Source: an uncultured Saprospiraceae bacterium (GTDB taxonomy: Bacteria; Bacteroidota; Bacteroidia; Chitinophagales; Saprospiraceae). Taken from it: 50,437 bases of DNA. Below, in pieces: positions 16,668 to 25,499 of the stretch (its first letter is position 1; every line of letters begins with the position of its first letter). The stretch covers positions 1 to 50,437 of the forward strand of contig CALFWZ010000074.1 in assembly GCA_937928405.1 (NCBI GenBank), written 5' to 3'. A model generated the notes under the pieces. It saw only the letters and a list, made by a program, of their open reading frames with translations, did no database searches and had not been told where the DNA came from. Made by a program: the position numbers and the translations under genes.

Positions 16668-17933
16668 TTGGATTCTGAAAAAAAAATACAACCATTAATA
16701 GACCATCTTTTCCGGCACCAGTTCGGGAAGATGGTTTCTATTCTTTGTAGAATTTTTGGATTAGCGCATCTTGAAACAATTGAAGATGCTATTCAAGATA
16801 CTTTTGTCAAAGCTTCTATAAGTTGGCGAGAAGGAATACCTGAGCATCCAGAAGGGTGGTTGACAAAAGCTGCTAAGAATAGAACCATTGATCTTTTTCG
16901 ACAACTGAAATCGGAAAAAGAACGAAGTCAGTTTTTTAATAATGGTACCTCTACCATTGCCTTTTCTGAACTTTTTTTAGAACACGAAATTGCGGATAGT
17001 CAACTTAGAATGATTTTCACTGCCTGCCATCCTTGCTTGGATCCCAGAGATCAGATTGCATTTGCTTTAAAATCGATTGCTGGATTTTCACAAAAAGAAA
17101 TTGCAGCAGCATTACTTTTAAAGAATGAGACCATCAAGAAACGCTTGACGCGTGCCAGGGCTGCCATTCGGAAAGCAGAAATTGTTTTTGAAATTCCACA
17201 AGGAAAAGAGTTGACCATCCGGCGAATTAGAGTTTTAGAGGTCTTGTATCTCATGTTTAACGAAGGCTTCCATTCTTCAAAAAAAGAAATACTGATCCGA
17301 AAAGATCTTTGTGGAGAAGCCATAAGGCTTTGTAAAACGCTCGTAGATCATCGGGTAATTTGTAATGAAGAATGTCAAGCGCTCTTCGCTCTGATGTGTT
17401 TCCAAGCTGCTCGGCTTGATAGCAAAATTGATGAGGTCGATGAAATAATTGATCTCCGATGGCAAGATAGATCCAAGTGGTATTTTCCACTGGTCGCCGT
17501 TGGAAATTCCATGATGATAGAAGCGACCAAGTCTGGTCATTATTCAGCCTACCATTATGAAGCAGCCATTGCCTGTGAACATCTGTCGGCTAAAAAATTC
17601 GAAGACACAAATTGGGGAAAGATCTTATTTTGGTATCAAAAATTACAAGAAATTTCACCTTCTCCTTTCAATTTATTAAATATGGCGGTTGTAAATTTAC
17701 AATTAGATCAACCTGAGCTAACAAAAGAAATTTTGTCCCAAGTTGATCCTCAAAGTTTAGGGCAAAGAAATTATCTTTTTCATGGTTGTATGGCAGAATA
17801 TTTCAAAAGTTTAAAAAAATATGACCAAGCATTGGATAGTTACACGAAAGCTTTATCGCTTGTGAAGAATGAATCCGAACGACGGTATATGGAAGGTAAG
17901 TATCAAAAGGTTCTGGACCTATCAAAAGAATAG
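16668..17933 (+). CDS. ECF42-type RNA polymerase sigma factor with TPR-like C-terminal extension
   Basis: The 421-residue protein has sigma region 2 (about 14-80, with EDAIQDTFVKA and PEGWLTKAAKNRTIDLFR), region 4 (about 125-172, with GFSQKEIAAALLLKNETIKKRLTRAR), and a long helical C-terminal domain of the DUF6596/TPR type starting near RIRVLEVLYLMFNEGF. This long tail and the YCII/DGPF neighbours define the ECF42 group, where the tail is thought to replace an anti-sigma factor. The start is TTG at 16668; upstream in frame there is only TGC CAT and then the YCII stop. The first ATG (Met22) would cut into region 2. It probably directs transcription of its own YCII/DUF1761 cluster. Confidence 0.88.
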   Translation: MDSEKKIQPLIDHLFRHQFGKMVSILCRIFGLAHLETIEDAIQDTFVKASISWREGIPEHPEGWLTKAAKNRTIDLFRQLKSEKERSQFFNNGTSTIAFSELFLEHEIADSQLRMIFTACHPCLDPRDQIAFALKSIAGFSQKEIAAALLLKNETIKKRLTRARAAIRKAEIVFEIPQGKELTIRRIRVLEVLYLMFNEGFHSSKKEILIRKDLCGEAIRLCKTLVDHRVICNEECQALFALMCFQAARLDSKIDEVDEIIDLRWQDRSKWYFPLVAVGNSMMIEATKSGHYSAYHYEAAIACEHLSAKKFEDTNWGKILFWYQKLQEISPSPFNLLNMAVVNLQLDQPELTKEILSQVDPQSLGQRNYLFHGCMAEYFKSLKKYDQALDSYTKALSLVKNESERRYMEGKYQKVLDLSKE

Positions 17934-17976
17934 TAATGTATTTTTTTTATATTTGGGTATAAATAAAAAGAATTAT

Positions 17977-18921
17977 ATGAAAAATAGAATAGTTTTATTG
18001 ACTTATTTGATATTTGCCGTTTTAATCACTGCTTGTAATTTCAATGATGATACCGAAGATGTGAAAGGGGTTCCGGTTAATCCAGCATATTTTATAACCA
18101 GTAATCTATTAGAGGGCATTCAAGAAAAAACTGTAAAATTAAATGGAAAAGAAACACGCTGTTACGTATTAAAATCAAATTCTCAAGCTTCGGAACATCC
18201 AATGGGACCTTGGTGTCCAAGGCATTTAGATGACCAAAAAGAAAAAGGTGGAATTTGGTTTGAGGATGGTAAAATATACGATGTGTCAGGACATTTTATA
18301 GCTGAATTATCTGAATTTTATAAAGATGATAAATGGAAGTTATTTAATGAAGAAGGTTTTATAAATGTAACCGATACGAAAGAAGGCTGTTTAGCTGCTG
18401 CCAAACCAAAGGTTGAGGAAGCTTATAAAAATCATTGTGTGGAATGCTTACCAGAATACTTTAAAGATCAGATTACCACCTTTGTGATTCCCGTTATTCC
18501 AATCTATAAAAGTGCTCCTCAAAAGTTTAAAAGAGGTGGAATTGGCGTTGCCTTTAATGGTGTTAAATTTGATCCACCAGCACCTACTCATGCCATCATA
18601 GCTGCTCATACGATAGCTCCTCTAGACGATCACGGGGGGCATGTAAATCCACATGGCGGTTATCACTATCACGCGGTAACTGGATCCACAAAAGAGATTG
18701 AACAACCGGATGGTCATGCGCCAATGATTGGATATGCAATTGACGGTTTTGGGATCTATGCTTTAAAAGATAAAAATGGAAAAATTGCTTCTGACCTTGA
18801 TGAATGTGGTGGTCATGTAGACGAGATTAGAGGGTATCATTATCATGCTGGAGCACCAGAAGATAATCAAATAATAAAGTGTTTACATGGCGTAGCAGGA
18901 TATGTTGATTTAAAGGAATAA
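17977..18921 (+). CDS. YHYH-domain lipoprotein
   Basis: I start at ATG 17977 because it gives the lipoprotein signal MKNRIVLLTYLIFAVLITAC with lipobox Cys20; an in-frame ATG at 17869 lies within the sigma-factor gene. The 314-residue protein carries the YHYH motif twice (HGGYHYHAV and IRGYHYHAGA) around a GYAIDGFGIYAL core, which defines the YHYH family of secreted proteins. The His clusters suggest metal binding, but no activity is known to me. Eight Cys residues in the mature part are consistent with an exported, disulphide-bonded protein. It starts 43 bases after the sigma gene and could belong to its regulon. Confidence 0.85.
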   Translation: MKNRIVLLTYLIFAVLITACNFNDDTEDVKGVPVNPAYFITSNLLEGIQEKTVKLNGKETRCYVLKSNSQASEHPMGPWCPRHLDDQKEKGGIWFEDGKIYDVSGHFIAELSEFYKDDKWKLFNEEGFINVTDTKEGCLAAAKPKVEEAYKNHCVECLPEYFKDQITTFVIPVIPIYKSAPQKFKRGGIGVAFNGVKFDPPAPTHAIIAAHTIAPLDDHGGHVNPHGGYHYHAVTGSTKEIEQPDGHAPMIGYAIDGFGIYALKDKNGKIASDLDECGGHVDEIRGYHYHAGAPEDNQIIKCLHGVAGYVDLKE

Positions 18922-19260
18922 AAAAAATGGGCCATACTTTTTAGTTAGTAATAAGATGAAAATTGCTCCATTTTTTATTTTTTCAAACTTAAATGCCTGC
19001 TTTTTTGTTTTTTTAGAAAAGAAAAAAAATTAAGACTTCTCTCAAATTTTGCATTAAAATTATTTTTTTTTGTAATTATAATTTTAATTATTTAGTTTTA
19101 CAAAAATATTGGCTCCTCTTCATAGGTTTTTAATTCTTAGAATCTCTCCTTTCTTTTTTTCAATTGTTTAATTACTTCCTTTTGTTGTATTGTATACCTG
19201 CAATACCTAACAAATTATTTCCTAATCGTTAATTTTTAACCATCTAAATTTGAAGAAGCT
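18922..19260. other. 339-base AT-rich intergenic region
   Basis: No gene is visible. Right after the YHYH stop, AAAAAATGG (18922-18930) is complementary to CCATTTTTT (18968-18976), followed by ATTTTTTC, a possible long-loop terminator. The centre is poly-T/poly-A rich. Near the right end, GTATTG-TATACCTG-CAATAC forms a short inverted repeat. The promoter of the large lectin-domain gene must lie here, but no convincing TAnnTTTG was found. Confidence 0.5.
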
Positions 19261-22200
19261 ATGAATTTTTCCCTCAAATTTTCTTTCCCGATCATCTTAA
19301 TAATTTTGCCTGCTTTATTGTTTGGTAACTTTACTAAATTTGAAAAAAAAGATGATTCCTCCACAACCATAACGATAACTTCCTGTCCAGAAAACCAAAG
19401 TTTTACCTTTGAAAATGGAATTATTCCCACTGATTTTTTGTGGCCACTACCAACCGCTGTGAATGATTGTCCAGGTGATTTGTTGTTCGTGCAAGTAGAT
19501 GGGCCAACCCCAGGTGAGACTATCTTGTTTGGATTGGAGACCATCGCGTTTGAAGTTTATAATGGTTGTGATGTTAATATCGGTTTTTGTAGGTATTTTG
19601 TTAATATCGAATCTCCAGAATTTGATTGTGGAGAAGAAGTGAGTGATGGGATTGCTGGAGCACCGGTTGTGCTAGAGGACGGAACGAGAAAAATTCCAGT
19701 AAGTCTCAGTCTGCCAAATCCTATTGGTAGAAAAGAAATCTTATTTAACCCAGATGGTAGTGTGTTAACGGAGAACAGCATTCCTATTGGATTGGACTAT
19801 TCGATCCAAGACGAGCATTTTATTTTTGGGTGGAATTTATTTGGTTTTCCAAGTTATCAGGTGCCTATCCAAAATGAGATTATTGAGAAGGGACAAAACA
19901 AATTTTATGTACATCCAGGTTTATTCGGAGGATACCTAAATGAAGCGAATCAGATTACCATAGGAGTCACAAAAACGGATGAAGACAATAACATTATTTT
20001 TGCATCAAATACTGATCCATTGACGATAGAGGATTCTGAATCTTTTGAAATGCTAGGAATAAATCAAGTTAGTGAAAATCAAATCCTTTTAAGTTTTACC
20101 TATAGGGATAATGGTATTTATGATAGCTATGGACTTGTTACTTATGATAATGAACTAAATACAGAAAATATTCGACTTATAGCTCCGCCTGCATCTATTC
20201 AATCCAATGGATTTATCAATTGGTCATTGGCTTCAGCTATTAATGAAGACCGACTGCAAGTTAATTACGAATATTCAGTAGATGGGAATTCCATCATCTA
20301 TGGCGTCGTAATTATGGATTCAAATTTAAATGTTTTAAATAATCAGACGCTCTATGAAACTGATTTAATTCAATCTGTATATTCTGATTTACCACTCGAA
20401 GCCTTTCGAACAAGCAGTGCTATTTTGACTGATGAAGTAGGTACAACCATAGGGAAATTTGGTTTTGAATATTCATATTTTGAATTTCAAGTGGCTACCA
20501 ATCGTTTCGTATTTTCTACCTCCTTCGAAATGGAATTTGAAAATGATGCTTATCTATTGGATACAAACGATCCTACGAATTATTTTATTCGAGCCAAAAT
20601 TCAAGATCCTAGCAATAATATTTTTCAAGATTCCACTGCTCAATTTCGATCTAATAAAGCCGCAGATGGTGGACGACTTTATGTCTATGATGCTGCTTAT
20701 ACCAATTTTTATAAATTGAGTCATATCACAAACGGCGTCGAAATTTGGACAAGTCGATTTCCCAAAACAAGCAATTTGCCAATGGGATATTTATTACAAT
20801 TCGAAGATGGCTATAAGTATTTAGAAAATGCATCGAATCAAGAGATTATTTTCTATGATTTTAATTGTATTGATGAATTGGGAACTTGTACTTCCGCCAT
20901 TCCTGGATACACTTATTTAGGAGAATTTGAGGGAAGTCGATATTTTTTATCTGATGAGAAATTTGTATGGGAAGAAGCTTGGGCAACTTCCATCGCCTTA
21001 GGTGGATATTTAGCAAGCATTGGAACGGAAGCTGAAAATACCTTTATCGCCGACCAATTAGATTTGACGAACACGATGGCTTTTATCGGAATGACGGATT
21101 GGAATAATAATGAAGGCAATTATTTTTGGGCGTCTGGGGAGCCAGTAATCTTCACCAAATTTGAAGATACCAATACAGCCGTAGACGATTTTGTTACGAT
21201 GAATTTTTGGAATGGTGGTTGGTCTTGGGATAATGCACAAGTACAAAGAAGGCACATTTTAGAAATACCTTGTACTTCAACGCCTAATCCCAACTTGCCA
21301 GATCTAAGGGTGGAGAATTTACGAGTACCAAATGCTTTAGAGTCAGGTCAAACCTACTCGATACTTTATGATTTAAACAACCAAGGAACTGCCGTAGCCA
21401 CCGGTGATTATACGATTGGTCTTTACTTATCGACAGATGCTACCTTGAGTGTTGATGATGATTATGTTGGACAAACGTTTACAGGAAACACGCCAATCGG
21501 TACCATCGCAGATGTTTCTGAAACTTTCACGGTTCCTAATGATTATGCGGCTGGAACTTATTATTTAATACTTAGTGCCGACATAGAGCAACTGGTAGAA
21601 GAAGCAGATGAATCGAATAATATGACAGTCAGTAATTTTCTAACGATCGATCCAACAGTCGTCGAAATAGAAATTAATAATTGTCCAACTGAAACTATTA
21701 TTTTGCCTGCCGTTGTTGGAAATCCCAGAACAATTGTAAGATGGGATTTGCCTTATGGTGGTGATGAATGTTCAGGTAGTGTTACGCGAAATCAAATTAG
21801 TGGACCTGGATATGGATCTTTAGTTGCTCCCGGTGAGTATTTAATAGCATATGAATTTACCAATGAATGTGGTGGTACCGCTACCTGTTCATTTCTGGTT
21901 ATTTATGAAACATCCCTGACAGAATGCGAAGCAGAAGTGGCAGAAGGAATCTTAAATTGTAGTGAGTATCTAGCTGATGGATCTCTTCGATTAGTGATTA
22001 ATAACGGAAGTATATTTTCAGAATATATTTATGACATTAATGGGGATTTAGTAAGTACCACCGAATTAGGTCCTTCTCGAAGGGAACGTTTAGTTTATGC
22101 TACATTGAGTGATACAGAATTAAGCATACAAAAATTTAGTGCTGCTGGACTCTTAATTAATGAATATTCCGCCAACGAGGTCATAGATTATTTTGATTTT

Positions 22201-24168
22201 TTAGGAGCAGTTTTTCAAGAAGGAAATGAATTCTTTCATGCCGGACATCGATCTCCCGATTATGCCCCTAACTCCGTTGGTGATGCTTTTTTAGAAATAT
22301 TACGTACCGATCAATCTGGAAATATTTTATCCGTTATACCAGTGGCCACCCAAACCTTTACCAATTATGCCCGACCTACTGTCAGGAAGTTTTTTAGAGT
22401 CAATGAGGATCGACTAGGAATATTATATGTATTTGATGCTGGACAAAATGCGGGGATGGCCATCTTGGATAATAATCTTAACTTAATTACTGACACCGTT
22501 TTTATAGGGATAGGATCATCCTCCAAAGCCAATTTTATCAATCAATTAAATTTTTCTGAGAATAATTGTGGTAATTGGAGTTTAGAATTAGATTATCGTT
22601 CTAGCGGAGTTGGAACGGTAGGTGATGTTAATGAAGCATATAGAAAAATAAATTTCAATTTTCAAAATGACGAATTTGTTCCAATAGAAAACGATCTTTA
22701 CAGCACCAATTTTTCCGTATTTAGAGATTCGAGATTTGGTTTTGATAATAGAAGCTATTCTGAATCCTATACGAATCCAACACCTATTGGTGGAATACTA
22801 AGGATGAATAACAATTGGAGTTTTAATTTTGCAAATTCTCAACCACCGAATACTCCTCGTTACGATCGAGACAAAGACACCTTATTTTTTACACATATAA
22901 TTGATGAGGAAATTATTTGGTCAAGCTTTTTAGTTCCAGCTCCCAATTATCAATTCCATAAGCTATTTTTATTAGGTGATCAATATTATGCTTTGTCTGA
23001 TGGTGGTTCGTCTGTGAGTTTATTTCCAATGGAGTGTTTGACGGAGGAAAACCAACCTCCCAGCGAATGTCCAACGGAAGTTGATGGATATGCCTATCTC
23101 GGGACTTTTGATGGGAGTGCCTATTTCTTATCTAATGAGCGCTTCACGTGGATAGATGGGAGTGCTCGTGCTGCTGACAATGGCGGTTACCTCGCCAGTA
23201 TCCAGTCAGAAGCTGAGAACGATTTTATTTTTGAACAACTTGATTTTACTAATACCATGGCGTTTATTGGCCTGTCAGATCGAGGAGCAGAAGGAGACTG
23301 GTTTTGGGATTCTGGAGAAGTGAATATCTATTTTAATTTAGAAGAAGGAAATTCTGAAACAGATGATTTTGCCACCATGAATTTCTGGAATGGTGGATGG
23401 TCATTGGATAATGAAGATGTTCAACGACCTCATGTTTTAGAAATTCCGTGTGAAGCAACAGAACCGACAGTGGGAGAAGAATGCGAAGAAAATATTCAAG
23501 GGTTAAGTTTTTTAGGACAATATGAAAACAACTATTATTTTACTAGTAATGATTTAGATACTTGGCAGAATGGTGCTGCCTTTGCGGCAGCAAACGGTGG
23601 TTATTTAGCCTCTTTTTCCACCGAAGCAGAGCGGGATTTTGTTTTGGAATTGATTTCGGAAATTTCCTTTATTGGGCTTAATGATGAAAATGGAGATGGG
23701 GTGTACGAGTGGGATAGTGACGAGCCTGTTAATTTTTCTACTGATTTGTTTGATGAACAATTTGGTAATATGAATTTCTGGAATGGCGATTTTGATTTTG
23801 ATGGTATTTATACTAGAAGAAAATTTATTGTTGAGATTCCTTGTGAAGAAGGAGCAGTCGCTAGAACAAATGCTAGTCCATCCTTCCAAGATGAACCTTC
23901 TCTAACAACTACTATCGCCAAGGTGTTTCCAAACCCAACCAGTGGGAATTTTAACCTAGAAATGCTTAGTGCCAAAGACCAACTTCTAGACCTTGAAATT
24001 TATAATTCCATAGGACGAGAAGTATTTAAAAATAAAATTGATTTAACCAAGGGCCGGCAAATATTAAATATTGGTTTAGATAGACTGCCAAATGGGGTAT
24101 ATCTTATCAAAGTGCTAGCCGAAGGTGGGAAAATTTTGACAAAGCCTTTGGTTGTTTCGAAACATTAA
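19261..24168 (+). CDS. Giant secreted T9SS protein with three C-type-lectin domains, CARDB and HYR-like domains
   Basis: The 1635-residue protein has a signal peptide (about 1-22). Domains in order: an HYR-like module (35-115, starting ITITSCPENQ); a long beta-propeller-like region (115-540); C-type lectin-like domain 1 (543-672, with AWATSIALGGYLASI and NFWNGGW); a CARDB adhesion-type domain (679-800); a second HYR-like module (804-884); a second beta-rich region (890-1260); lectin domains 2 (1267-1398) and 3 (1407-1530); and a T9SS sorting domain (about 1555-1635, VFPNPTSGNFNLE to the end). The second half repeats the order of the first, so an internal duplication built it. It is probably displayed on the surface and binds glycans or other cells. 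A strong terminator follows; the gene is monocistronic. Confidence 0.9.
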   Translation: MNFSLKFSFPIILIILPALLFGNFTKFEKKDDSSTTITITSCPENQSFTFENGIIPTDFLWPLPTAVNDCPGDLLFVQVDGPTPGETILFGLETIAFEVYNGCDVNIGFCRYFVNIESPEFDCGEEVSDGIAGAPVVLEDGTRKIPVSLSLPNPIGRKEILFNPDGSVLTENSIPIGLDYSIQDEHFIFGWNLFGFPSYQVPIQNEIIEKGQNKFYVHPGLFGGYLNEANQITIGVTKTDEDNNIIFASNTDPLTIEDSESFEMLGINQVSENQILLSFTYRDNGIYDSYGLVTYDNELNTENIRLIAPPASIQSNGFINWSLASAINEDRLQVNYEYSVDGNSIIYGVVIMDSNLNVLNNQTLYETDLIQSVYSDLPLEAFRTSSAILTDEVGTTIGKFGFEYSYFEFQVATNRFVFSTSFEMEFENDAYLLDTNDPTNYFIRAKIQDPSNNIFQDSTAQFRSNKAADGGRLYVYDAAYTNFYKLSHITNGVEIWTSRFPKTSNLPMGYLLQFEDGYKYLENASNQEIIFYDFNCIDELGTCTSAIPGYTYLGEFEGSRYFLSDEKFVWEEAWATSIALGGYLASIGTEAENTFIADQLDLTNTMAFIGMTDWNNNEGNYFWASGEPVIFTKFEDTNTAVDDFVTMNFWNGGWSWDNAQVQRRHILEIPCTSTPNPNLPDLRVENLRVPNALESGQTYSILYDLNNQGTAVATGDYTIGLYLSTDATLSVDDDYVGQTFTGNTPIGTIADVSETFTVPNDYAAGTYYLILSADIEQLVEEADESNNMTVSNFLTIDPTVVEIEINNCPTETIILPAVVGNPRTIVRWDLPYGGDECSGSVTRNQISGPGYGSLVAPGEYLIAYEFTNECGGTATCSFLVIYETSLTECEAEVAEGILNCSEYLADGSLRLVINNGSIFSEYIYDINGDLVSTTELGPSRRERLVYATLSDTELSIQKFSAAGLLINEYSANEVIDYFDFLGAVFQEGNEFFHAGHRSPDYAPNSVGDAFLEILRTDQSGNILSVIPVATQTFTNYARPTVRKFFRVNEDRLGILYVFDAGQNAGMAILDNNLNLITDTVFIGIGSSSKANFINQLNFSENNCGNWSLELDYRSSGVGTVGDVNEAYRKINFNFQNDEFVPIENDLYSTNFSVFRDSRFGFDNRSYSESYTNPTPIGGILRMNNNWSFNFANSQPPNTPRYDRDKDTLFFTHIIDEEIIWSSFLVPAPNYQFHKLFLLGDQYYALSDGGSSVSLFPMECLTEENQPPSECPTEVDGYAYLGTFDGSAYFLSNERFTWIDGSARAADNGGYLASIQSEAENDFIFEQLDFTNTMAFIGLSDRGAEGDWFWDSGEVNIYFNLEEGNSETDDFATMNFWNGGWSLDNEDVQRPHVLEIPCEATEPTVGEECEENIQGLSFLGQYENNYYFTSNDLDTWQNGAAFAAANGGYLASFSTEAERDFVLELISEISFIGLNDENGDGVYEWDSDEPVNFSTDLFDEQFGNMNFWNGDFDFDGIYTRRKFIVEIPCEEGAVARTNASPSFQDEPSLTTTIAKVFPNPTSGNFNLEMLSAKDQLLDLEIYNSIGREVFKNKIDLTKGRQILNIGLDRLPNGVYLIKVLAEGGKILTKPLVVSKH

Positions 24169-24202
24169 ATTGAGACTTAATTATTACGCAATATGTATTT
24201 TT

Positions 24203-24240
24203 ATAGGCACTCCAAACCGGAGTGCCTATTTTATTTTATT
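24203..24240 (+). terminator. Intrinsic terminator of the lectin-domain gene
   Basis: ATAGGCACTCC (24203-24213) and GGAGTGCCTAT (24219-24229) form a perfect 11-pair stem with loop AAACC, followed by TTTATTTTATTTTATT. This is a strong rho-independent terminator, 35 bases after the stop codon. Confidence 0.92.
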
Positions 24241-24362
24241 TTATTGAACGAAATCATTTACCGCACAGGCTAATGGAGATGCTATAAAAAATGATCTTAG
24301 ATTTTTTTCCTATTTTAATAAACTAATTAACATTGATTAACAAAGGATTCAACTGAAATTCG

Positions 24363-24370
24363 TACTTTGT
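24363..24370 (+). promoter_or_regulatory. Candidate -7 element of the SRPBCC gene
   Basis: TACTTTGT at 24363-24370 resembles the Bacteroidota -7 element (TAnnTTTG, often seen as TACTTTG). The 11-base word CTTTGTAATGA recurs at 33811, also ahead of a gene. The start codon follows 48 bases downstream. A TTG about 25 bases upstream could serve as the -33 element, which is rather far. Confidence 0.4.
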
Positions 24371-24417
24371 AATGAAAAATGCAACCATCTATTTTTAACT
24401 AGATTAATCATGGATAC

Positions 24418-24852
24418 ATGAAAAAGTCAGATCCTCCTATCACCGTAGAAGCAGAATATGCCACTTCCATACAAACTGCTTGGACAGCCATTACATCTCT
24501 AGAACAAATGAAGCAATGGTTTTTTGAACCCCTAGATTCCTTTATGGCTGAGGAAGGATTTACTACGCAATTTTTAATTGAGCTGGAAGACAGAAAATTT
24601 ACCCACCTTTGGAAGGTATTAGAAGTAATAGAAAACGAAAAAATTAAATGTCAATGGAAATATCAAGAATATCCTGGTGAGGCGGCTATTAGTTTTTTAT
24701 TGAAACCGCTTGACGGTAAGGTAAAACTTACTTTAATTGCGGAAGTGATAGAAGACTTCCCTGATAATATACCGGAGTTTAAAAGAGAAAGTGGGGTCGG
24801 TGGCTGGAATTATTTTTTAAAAGAAAGTCTTAAAAATTTCTTAGAAGGATAG
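24418..24852 (+). CDS. SRPBCC/AHSA1-type domain protein
   Basis: The 144-residue protein is a single START-like (SRPBCC) domain: first strand ITVEAEYATSIQTAWTAITSLEQMKQWFF, the middle FTHLWKVLEVIENEKIKCQWKY, and a C-terminal helix GVGGWNYFLKESLKNFLEG. AHSA1-type domains bind hydrophobic ligands or partner proteins in the cytoplasm. Length and motifs are normal for the family. It is preceded by a terminator and a candidate promoter, so it is an independent unit. The specific ligand is unknown. Confidence 0.87.
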   Translation: MKKSDPPITVEAEYATSIQTAWTAITSLEQMKQWFFEPLDSFMAEEGFTTQFLIELEDRKFTHLWKVLEVIENEKIKCQWKYQEYPGEAAISFLLKPLDGKVKLTLIAEVIEDFPDNIPEFKRESGVGGWNYFLKESLKNFLEG

Positions 24853-24983
24853 AAAAGATACTTGCTAAACCACTTCTTAATGAAAAACTGAAAAAATCTC
24901 TTGAATTAATATATAATTTAATTTCTCTTTATTTGGTTTCTGGTTGAAATAAATTCTATCAAAAAACAATAAATTGAGCTTTT

Positions 24984-25478
24984 ATGAATAACAATCTATT
25001 ACTTATCTTCTTATCATTATCTCTTTTTCATTATAGTTGTGATAAGGAATCTATTATGGAATGTGAGGGCATTGAGATTATCGAGGGATCAGCCGAGATG
25101 AATGGTGGAAAACAACGATTACGGTTTGCCCAAGCCATTCAAGGTGGATTTGGGATCGATACTTATGAGTTTTATATAGGTACGATCAGTAATGATTGTA
25201 GTCAAGAATCTGTTTGTCGATTTTTTCTATCTCTTCCTACTGATGCTCCATTAGAAGGCGTTTTTCCATTATTACCCACTACTATTTTTACTCCCAATAT
25301 GGTCACTAGTTTCTCCTTTCAATTGAATACGCTTGATCCACCCAATGTTGCAATACATGCCGCAGTGGATGGAGAATTATCGGTAATGCCTCGGGCCAAT
25401 GGAGAAACAGCCATTGATCTTAAAGTGAATTTAGATAATGCTGAAGCATTTACTTTGAAAATGGTTTATGATTTTTGA
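24984..25478 (+). CDS. Small lipoprotein of unknown function
   Basis: The 164-residue protein has a short signal with a lipobox-like YSC (Cys19), so it is probably a lipoprotein. The mature part looks like an all-beta domain, with segments MNGGKQRLRFAQAI, YEFYIGTIS and FSFQLNTLDPPN and a run AIDLKVNLDNAEAFTLKMVYDF at the end. I recognise no family. The serine hydrolase gene starts 21 bases downstream on the same strand, suggesting a two-gene operon. Confidence 0.7.
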   Translation: MNNNLLLIFLSLSLFHYSCDKESIMECEGIEIIEGSAEMNGGKQRLRFAQAIQGGFGIDTYEFYIGTISNDCSQESVCRFFLSLPTDAPLEGVFPLLPTTIFTPNMVTSFSFQLNTLDPPNVAIHAAVDGELSVMPRANGETAIDLKVNLDNAEAFTLKMVYDF

Positions 25479-25499
25479 AAAATTCTATAAAATTTTTGG

